This document shows positions 18,205 to 23,654 of a stretch of 23,654 nucleotides of DNA, piece by piece (within the stretch, counting starts at the first letter, position 1; each line of letters starts with the position of its first letter). The notes under the pieces are model-generated. The model had not been told where the DNA came from. It saw only the letters and a program-made list of their open reading frames with translations, and searched no databases. The translations under genes were made by a program, and so were the position numbers. The DNA is from Botryllus schlosseri. Lineage: Eukaryota; Chordata; Ascidiacea; Stolidobranchia; Styelidae. Location: assembly GCA_000444245.1 (NCBI GenBank), contig ATSW01004023.1, forward strand, positions 1-23,654, in the 5' to 3' direction.

Positions 18205-18651
18205 GGGCGTGATATGTTCATAAAATATATGTTTCTTCATTTTGGTGCCATAAATGTTGCAATCACACCAAACGTATACTCGGAAGCGTTATAGTTAATA
18301 TTGCATTAGCCTCCATCTATCTTTGCGGAAATGATTTTCGGAACTCCTCGTTCATATCAAAACGAAGACGNGGATTTTCAAGACACGACCACNTACTTCA
18401 AGAAATACAGCAGCAAAATTAGCTTTGAAATATTCAAAGTCTANCAATTTATACATAAATAGTATATGATGTTATTTNCAAGAAAAATCAATATTTTNCT
18501 GTTTATCACAAGCCTACANTTCATATTTGCACAAAACAGATGAAGGTTGCACCATAATANAGCTAAAATTGAGANNAAAACTNGANGGGGTCCGCGAGGG
18601 TCCGTGACGGTCAAAAGGGGTCCGCGAAGCCAAAAAGGTTGAGAACCACTG
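18205..18651 (-). mobile_element. Non-autonomous hAT element H1, copy 3 (inverted, truncated)
   Basis: The right edge reads 'gttgagaaccactg' (complement of the H1 start) with 'ggggtccgcgaagccaaaaa' before it. Interior blocks match copies 1 and 2 reversed: 'ctcgttcatatc', 'gatatgttcat' and 'aatattgcatta'. The far end is missing where the fragment at 18118-18193 begins. Single ambiguous bases (N) are scattered through 18371-18594. Confidence 0.75.
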
Positions 18652-18829
18652 ATGTAGAGGTTGAAGTGGCGGAAAAGGGGGTTTACTTTAATTAGTATTG
18701 CAATTAACGGAAAACTACTTGAGTACTTCGAAAAATGCAGGTACTTCGTTATACGGACCACTTCCGTCTGTCATTACATCGAATTGTGTCTTGTGCATCG
18801 CATTGTACTAACACTAATGATTAGGGCGA

Positions 18830-19010
18830 TTATTTTTGACATGTCAAAAAAAAGTCAAAACTATAGGTCAAAATTGCAGCGTTAGGTAAAAAAATGTCAA
18901 AATTGTTCACAAAGTCAAAACTTTTTTGCAACCTGCACTTCGTTTGTACCGTAGATTTTGCACTCTAAGTGAACTTTGACAATTGATCATTTGACATTTT
19001 ACAGCTTGTA
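18830..19010. repeat. Interspersed TTTTGAC/GTCAAAA motifs
   Basis: 'gtcaaaa' or its complement recurs at least seven times, in both orientations, with 'tttgacatgtcaaa' near 18837 and 'tttgac' towards 18988. This might be the body of a small inverted-repeat element, but clear ends and a TSD are lacking. Confidence 0.35.
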
Positions 19011-19081
19011 GCCTACTTTATAGGCCTACCGCTGTAGACGGCCCATTGTCTGCTCAATGTGAATCATAAATATTCAAATGG

Positions 19082-19315
19082 CGGGGGACATAGCGTAGTG
19101 GTCACGATAAGCGTCTACAAATCTGGTGGACCCGTTCGATTCCCGTCGGGCTCCTCTTTCCCCGCCGAGAAAAAGACCCGACGAAAGAAAGCTCTCACAA
19201 GGAATGGAAATAACTAGTAGAAAGGGCCGCGGCTTCAAAAAGTTCAACATCGAAAAGAACTGTGACATCGGGCACTCTAGGCCGAGGTGGATGTTAGATT
19301 AAAAGGATCGCTACT
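19082..19315 (+). mobile_element. SINE family S2 (tRNA-derived)
   Basis: The head 'ggggacatagcgtagtggtc' is tRNA-like with box A at 19091-19102, and box B 'cgttcgattccc' is at 19133-19144. The body 'gggctcctctttccccgccg' and 'gcactctaggccgaggtgg' follows, ending near 'ttagattaaaaggatcgc'. It differs from family S1 in both head and body. As a tRNA it would not fold cleanly, so a SINE is the better call. No second copy is in the window, so the end is a guess. Confidence 0.55.
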
Positions 19316-20044
19316 GATGCGTGTCATTCGACATCGCATTGTGTCTTCAATTAATCAGGTTTATTAATATTTTCATCGTTTCAAAACATCACAAGACTGC
19401 GATACAATGAAAAGATAGGAAGGTGTCGAAACAAACTTGGAGTAGCCATTAAGATCAGACACCCACCTTAGCCTAGGCGAAGTAAATAAGAGGCATGCAC
19501 ACTGAATGAAAAGTAATGCAGAGAATATAAGACGCAAGCGACAAAATGGGGTGGCATGTGGCGGAGGGCGAGGTCGAGGTTAGGTCGTGGTCCGGTAATC
19601 CTGAAGACTGGCTAATATTGATTTAGAAGAAATTGCTTGTATTTCGACTTGAATGCGGACATGCTCGACGATTGTCGGATAGCCGGCCAATCACTGAACT
19701 AAAGCATTAATTGAAGAGACTAACTGTAATTATAGTAGTAAAGCTATAAAACACATGATAAATAACAGTCTATCCAGCGTGCGAGATTGGTGTTTTCCTG
19801 TGATATCACAGGACATGCTTTCTTGGATATTGTGACATTTATTACACTGGTGTTATTTTTCCGTATCTTGCCAAATATGATGTTCCTCGCCTTCTCTATC
19901 TTAGCACGTTTGGTTACTTATTTCCCCCTAACCCTCAACGATAATTCTCTATCTCGCCATTAAATTGATTGAATTTGTAGGTACTACCAGTAATCAGGCA
20001 ACAGTCCGGCACAATACAATTCGAACACCGAAGTTACGTACGCA
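19316..20044. other. No gene seen
   Basis: AT-rich, with no long frame, repeat match or RNA gene that I can support. Confidence 0.45.
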
Positions 20045-20221
20045 ATGAATATAAAGTATAAAGTAATATCAAATATCAACAAACTACGTATTGAAACAAT
20101 AGCATCTGATGATATCCTAATTGATAACGCCGACACCATGACATACCTAGCCGTTGAGGTAGAGGAAATAAGGATGCCATCTTCGTCTAGTCAACAACAG
20201 ACTTCTCCATCTGCGAAATAA
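20045..20221 (+). CDS. Small ORF of 58 residues, unknown
   Basis: The ATG at 20045 opens MNIKYKVISNINKLRIET, then ASDDILIDNADTMTYLAV and a Ser/Gln-rich tail ending PSAK, with TAA at 20219-20221. The amino-acid mix is protein-like and acidic in the middle. It lies about 100 bases upstream of a LINE endonuclease fragment on the same strand, so it may be what is left of that element's first ORF, though I recognise no RNA-binding domain. Confidence 0.3.
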   Translation: MNIKYKVISNINKLRIETIASDDILIDNADTMTYLAVEVEEIRMPSSSSQQQTSPSAK

Positions 20222-20340
20222 TCACTAACAGTAAGCCGTCCAGACACATCGTGCTACGCGTATCAAACTCTAACTCATCATTAGTAACATAACTTCAATC
20301 CTGCTCTGTGCTATAGAAAACTCAGGCCTCTTGCATTCAC

Positions 20341-20560
20341 ATGGTATCACGTATCTGCCAGGCTATTCCCTATGTCATGGAGGGGAACTGTCGCAGAATT
20401 TACAGGAAAACGAAGGATTCAAAGCAGGATATCTGCCACAAACCGCATCCGAAACCGGACGTTATCGTAATTCGAGAGACACACAGTCGTACACCTCGTC
20501 TACAAATACACGGGAAAGGCACGGAATTACGTGCGTCAGTAGGGCCGGAGGATTAGAGTC
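20341..20560 (+). pseudogene. LINE AP-endonuclease N-terminal fragment
   Basis: The plus frame reads EGNCRRIYRKTKDSKQDICH, then KPDVIVIRETHSRTPRLQIHG and a stop at 20554-20556. Animal LINE endonucleases start with a WNCRSI..K...LK strand and then PDVI.LQETHL, the Glu of ET(H/W) being catalytic. Here the first motif reads GNCRRI and the second VIRETH. The rest of the endonuclease and the RT are absent or unreadable downstream; an overlapping frame gives SRAGGLESIFSI, like the R.GGVAI block, suggesting a frameshift. It is unrelated in position to the LINE pieces at 1900 and 6528. Confidence 0.55.
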
Positions 20561-21336
20561 GATATTTTCGATCTGAGGCAGTCATGAAAGAGTCACAGTC
20601 GCTCATAAAATTACACAAGACAGTCTGTACACTGTACACTGTGCAGTCTGTAGCCATAGTAGCGACAACATTTCGACTCGCAATTGAATAGTACTGAAGT
20701 GATAATATCTGGTGAATTAAAATTTGAGATAACTTGATCTAAATCGATTTGCAGTGACACGAAATGACTTGCGACTTGAAGGAAGTAACTTGAATCCAAC
20801 ACCCATATCCCCGTTAGGTTTGCGCCAGACTTTGCTGCCGTAATTTCATTCTCATACCCATACACACTACTGGTGATCTTATCAGAAATTATTCAACGTG
20901 GGAAGCAATCGCACAAACATCGATAGGCGGCACGTTGTAATCGTATATCTTGAAGTGGTCACAGGTCAGTGGGGGTCAGTAATCATTATCAACAACTGCC
21001 GTAGTAACCCGTATCAGTTTATCTGCTAACAGTACAGCCCATATTTCACTCGTAGGTAGGTAGGGTAGGGTTAGATTCAAAACAAGAGGTGTTTTAAAAC
21101 ACTTAGTTTAAAACACGGACCTTCATAAATTGAAGTAAACCCAAAATGTAAAGTATGAAACCGTTTTTTGCAAGGGTGGCACTAGACTGGCATTTCGAGG
21201 GTTTTATTCGCTACGTATGGTCATGATGGTATTCATGTGATTTTACGGTAGTGCGTCTGCTGAATCAGGCAAAATTACCTTGCCCAGTTAGACGTGCCGA
21301 GAGTCGATTACAGTCTTTCTCGCCGAAGGCCGTGGA
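20557..21336. other. No gene; possible hAT terminus at about 20740-20805
   Basis: 20740-20805 read on the minus strand gives 'ggtgttggattcaagttact' and 'caagtcgcaagtcatttcgt', like the CAGTGTTGG...GACTTGAGTC ends at 8520. 20625-20650 has the direct repeat 'gtacactgtacactgtgcag'. 21090-21120 has an AT-rich palindrome ('gtgttttaaaacac'). The 84-codon minus frame at 20611-20865 overlaps the possible terminus and is not called. Confidence 0.35.
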
Positions 21337-21545
21337 TTAACCGACCACACCAACTCGAATAATACTCTTCTCGGCGACAATATCGAGAAAAGAAGTGCTT
21401 CGGAGTCGGACCAAGCACGTTGTTAACCTTGTCGTGCTACGTTGCTCATTTCCCACTGCAACCAGACGTAATACGAATTTACTGCGCCTCACGCAAACAC
21501 CTAGCAACAGCGATACCTGGCCATCCACGCTATAACTTAATCGGA
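21337..21545 (+). other. Possible tyrosine-recombinase-type core-binding fragment (fossil)
   Basis: This is a GC-richer, CpG-containing patch. One plus frame contains TLLTLSCYVAHFPLQPDVIR, followed by SRKHLATAIPGHP, which resembles the helical core-binding region of tyrosine recombinases (TL..F.AYLA...PDTIR.YLASIRHLH...G.P). Such domains occur in Crypton DNA transposons and in DIRS-type retroelements; I cannot tell which. The catalytic part was not identified. Other frames and the minus strand are also open here, so this is a low-confidence call of a broken, old fragment. Confidence 0.22.
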
Positions 21546-21875
21546 AAAGAATGATCGTACAAACTACGCGGTTTAGCGATTCCGCTCGTACTTGTCGCTC
21601 ATGTATGTCGGTACTGGGGACGGCTTGAACTTCAAGTCAAATCGAACATGTTTCAAGGCCTAATGTTACCTCACAGGCTCACGAAGTTCTGAATCAGTTT
21701 AAAATTTAATGTTTTATTTATTTTATCAATGGAAAGGCCTTCAACATCTTGCATCTTGAAATAAAGGTATCAATTTTAATATTGGCCTATACCTGGCGAA
21801 GAAGCAGTGTTTTAAAGAAATGCCAGTTCATAAAACACGAAAGTATTTTTTCTTCTAAACTAATATACTGTATAG

Positions 21876-22435
21876 TTATGTCATAATTGTGTAAATAGTT
21901 TCGGACAAACATGTAGGTACATTGTACATGTAGTATGAGCCTTGGGACGGCTTTCAATAGATTCGACGTTATATATACGATATGGTAGGGTTACCATACG
22001 TCCTCTTTTTTGACTTTTTTGAAAGTGTCCCCCCAGGACGCCCTTTTGTCCTCTTTTTTAAGATTTTGTCCTCTTTTTTGAAAATGTAGGTCATATTTAG
22101 AGCAAAATGCGAGCGATATGCCGTAAATTAGCACAGAAGTGACGCTCCGGCTGNGCNANAAGTTGACCTTTTTTTTTAGTCAACCACCTAGCAATGNGGA
22201 GAGNAAAACGGTATTTTGAGCTCTGAGCGNAAANTTGACCTTTTTTTTCAGTCAACCGATCACAAAGTNGGNAAAATTCACCGATTTTTNAGAATTCTTC
22301 TCCGGNTTTGCAAGTCTCAAATTTCTGAAAAAGTGTCCTCTTTTTAGATTTCCAAAATATGGTAACCCTAGATATGGAATAGTCGGAATCCTCAAAATCA
22401 TCGTCGGTTCAACAGTTCTGTGACAGGCCACCCAT
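21876..22435 (+). repeat. Dispersed repeat R1, copy C (split by a MITE)
   Basis: 'gtcataattgtgtaaatagt' through 'cgatatgg', then after a 385-bp insertion 'gatatggaatagtcggaatc' and on to about 'gtcggttcaac'. The two halves match copy A (1-146) in order, so the MITE at 21986-22370 landed in an existing repeat. Confidence 0.65.
21986..22370. mobile_element. MITE with TAGGGTTACCATA termini (385 bp)
   Basis: The ends 'tagggttaccata' and 'tatggtaaccct(a)' are perfect inverted repeats of at least 13 bases. 'gatatgg' is repeated on both sides (21979-21985 and 22371-22377), a 7-bp duplication confirmed by the uninterrupted repeat copy A. The interior has repeated 'gtcctctttttt' and 'ttgacctttttttt.agtcaac' motifs. 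It has the same ends as the 768-bp element at 4874. Ambiguous bases lie at about 22154-22306. Confidence 0.82.
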
Positions 22436-22914
22436 TAGGGGTGTATGTGTAATGATTGTTAGTTGCTATTGTGATGGTACTGTTATTTCCAGGGCCGCCA
22501 AGTTTCTAGAACCGACTATACGTAAAATGGACACTTGGTGGACACATGACAATGCATGTTCCTTCTTGTCTGAACTGGATGTCGAGAGGACACAGAAATA
22601 AAGCTGTGTAAGAACTAACGTGCATCTATTCACATCGACTATATTAGGCGGTCTTCCACAGTTATAGCTTGTCGTTATATAAAAGTAGAACGTAATGGAT
22701 GTTCTGATGATAATGACCGCCGACCGTAAAATTGCTGCATGACGATGTTGTTGTTATATTAAATTATGGTGCTCATCAGCAACGGTCTTGTGCACCAGTC
22801 CGATTCTATTTGCATCATTCAATTAAATGTCTCTTCCGGTCAGCAAAACAAATTCGATTGCTGGGTGCATGACGATGTAATCTTAGTCGAAGATGTTTTT
22901 TGGTCCGTCTAAAT
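22436..22914. other. No gene seen
   Basis: Non-repetitive within this window. The direct repeat 'tgcatgacgatgt' occurs at about 22737 and 22866. No coding or RNA gene is supported. Confidence 0.4.
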
Positions 22915-23112
22915 CAGGGGTCGGAATTCTTTTTCGAGAAAGGAGCCATGTTTACCCTATATTTTCGATTATAATTCTTGAAGAACCATATAACGTCAAT
23001 CCATGGTGACGTCACAATTCAGAAAACAACAACGATAAAAAGATGTTTTAAACAACGGCCATATTTTAAACATGATTGTTCGAAATTGATTTTTGTTTTA
23101 AATGCAACCTTA
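22915..23112 (+). mobile_element. MITE family M1, copy 3 (full length, 198 bp)
   Basis: Starts 'caggggtcggaatt' and ends 'ttaaatgcaacctta'. It contains 'gtcaatccatggtgacgtca' and 'gaaattgatttttgttttaa'. Aligns end to end with copy 2 (8889-9085, inverted) and with the 3' 190 bases of copy 1. It has a perfect TGACGTCA. The TSD is not clear. Confidence 0.75.
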
Positions 23113-23654
23113 CTAGTAATTACTCGTGTGGAGCACGCACGGTCTATGTATATAATATCTGACACTCGCAATGTGGAATGATGGTTACAAGTATATGCAC
23201 GAATTGGTCAAGGATTTCGCGTCGATGGTAGTCTATAGCCTGTAGGTAGAAAGGCACTACGTCTGGATTTAGATTAATTTAAGTTAAAGGAATTAATGAA
23301 AATTTTATTACGTTTGTGCCAATGACAATCTTGGTTACAGAATTGGGGGCTGTGATTGAAATATTTTTCACACTGGGAGTATAGATCACATTCTAATAGC
23401 TTTTAGCTAGCCATTATATACTAGTTTTATTGATGTAACACCCGTAGAGGAATCGCCGGCCTATATGCGCTGGGGGCGGCATACGGTTGCTTCTCATTTC
23501 AACGTCGCTAACCTTGCTGTAATGGCATCAATCCTTTAATTGCGTGAAGTTCATTTTATTAATAAACTCAAATTTTAATGCGAAAATAAATGTATCGGTC
23601 GTTTATATTAGTAAACTCATACCAACTCCAACATTTGGTTGGATTGCCTGAGTC
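23113..23654. other. No gene seen
   Basis: A plus-strand frame of about 44 codons ending near 23541 (YMRWGRHTVASHF) is too short and isolated to call. The rest is AT-rich without recognisable features. Confidence 0.4.

Noticed and set aside
9182-19150. tRNA genes at 9182, 12929 and 19082
   Set aside because: Boxes A and B are present, but the stems are mismatched and tRNA-unrelated bodies follow, with two copies sharing the head: SINEs fit better.
1-23654. LTR elements, CRISPR arrays, rRNA, bacterial operons or ribosome binding sites
   Set aside because: No paired long direct repeats with retroviral signals, no spaced short repeats of CRISPR type, no rRNA-like sequence, and gene structure with introns excludes a prokaryote.

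Overview
The window is eukaryotic, animal-type DNA: AT-rich, without operon structure, and made mostly of transposable elements and their relics. I see the 3' ends or domains of several LINEs, a Penelope-like endonuclease fragment, two tRNA-derived SINE families, one pogo-like MITE and many short hAT-like elements with 8-bp target duplications. The host genes are few, exon-intron split and on the minus strand. A collectin-like lectin (signal peptide, collagen repeats, C-type lectin domain) points to a metazoan; an invertebrate deuterostome such as a tunicate would fit, but I cannot fix the species.

Layout. 1-492: dispersed repeats. 493-3628: an old hAT-like element holding two later insertions, a 814-bp hAT (911-1724, perfect 8-bp TSD) and a LINE copy (1900-3256, 12-bp TSD) whose 5' half is inverted as in twin priming. 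3629-4214: mostly empty, with one candidate exon on the minus strand. 4215-4497: pogo-like MITE. 4767-6406: a second copy of the 814-bp hAT, split by a 768-bp MITE. 6528-7490: LINE 3' end. 7878-8370: Penelope-like 3' end (minus). 8520-9334: a hAT-like element with a CRE-bearing MITE and a SINE inside it.

10124-12239 is the most valuable part. It holds a three-exon, minus-strand collectin-like gene. The splice phases agree at both junctions, a 231-codon frame runs through, and there is an AATAAA 55 bases past the stop. Two in-frame stops (one TAA, one TAG) are the only visible damage, so it is either a very young pseudogene or an allele or assembly problem. A second candidate minus-strand gene end lies at 14613-14949 (unrecognised, with a weak CUB-like look).

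12408-14522: GGAGCCGG repeats, a hAT-like element with a SINE at its edge, and a hAT terminus. 15365-16052: a 344-bp tandem duplication. 16202-16259: a 44-bp near-perfect palindrome between 7-bp direct repeats. 16500-18117: a degenerate 115-120-bp tandem array within a longer dispersed repeat, interrupted by a 340-bp MITE with perfect 8-bp TSDs. 18118-18651: hAT pieces carrying ambiguous bases. 19082-19315: a second SINE family. 20045-20560: a small ORF and a LINE endonuclease N-terminal fragment. 21337-21545: a doubtful recombinase-like fragment. 21876-23112: dispersed repeats with nested MITEs.

The genes do not form a pathway visible from this window. If both candidate host genes are real they are secreted-type proteins, but no functional link can be shown.
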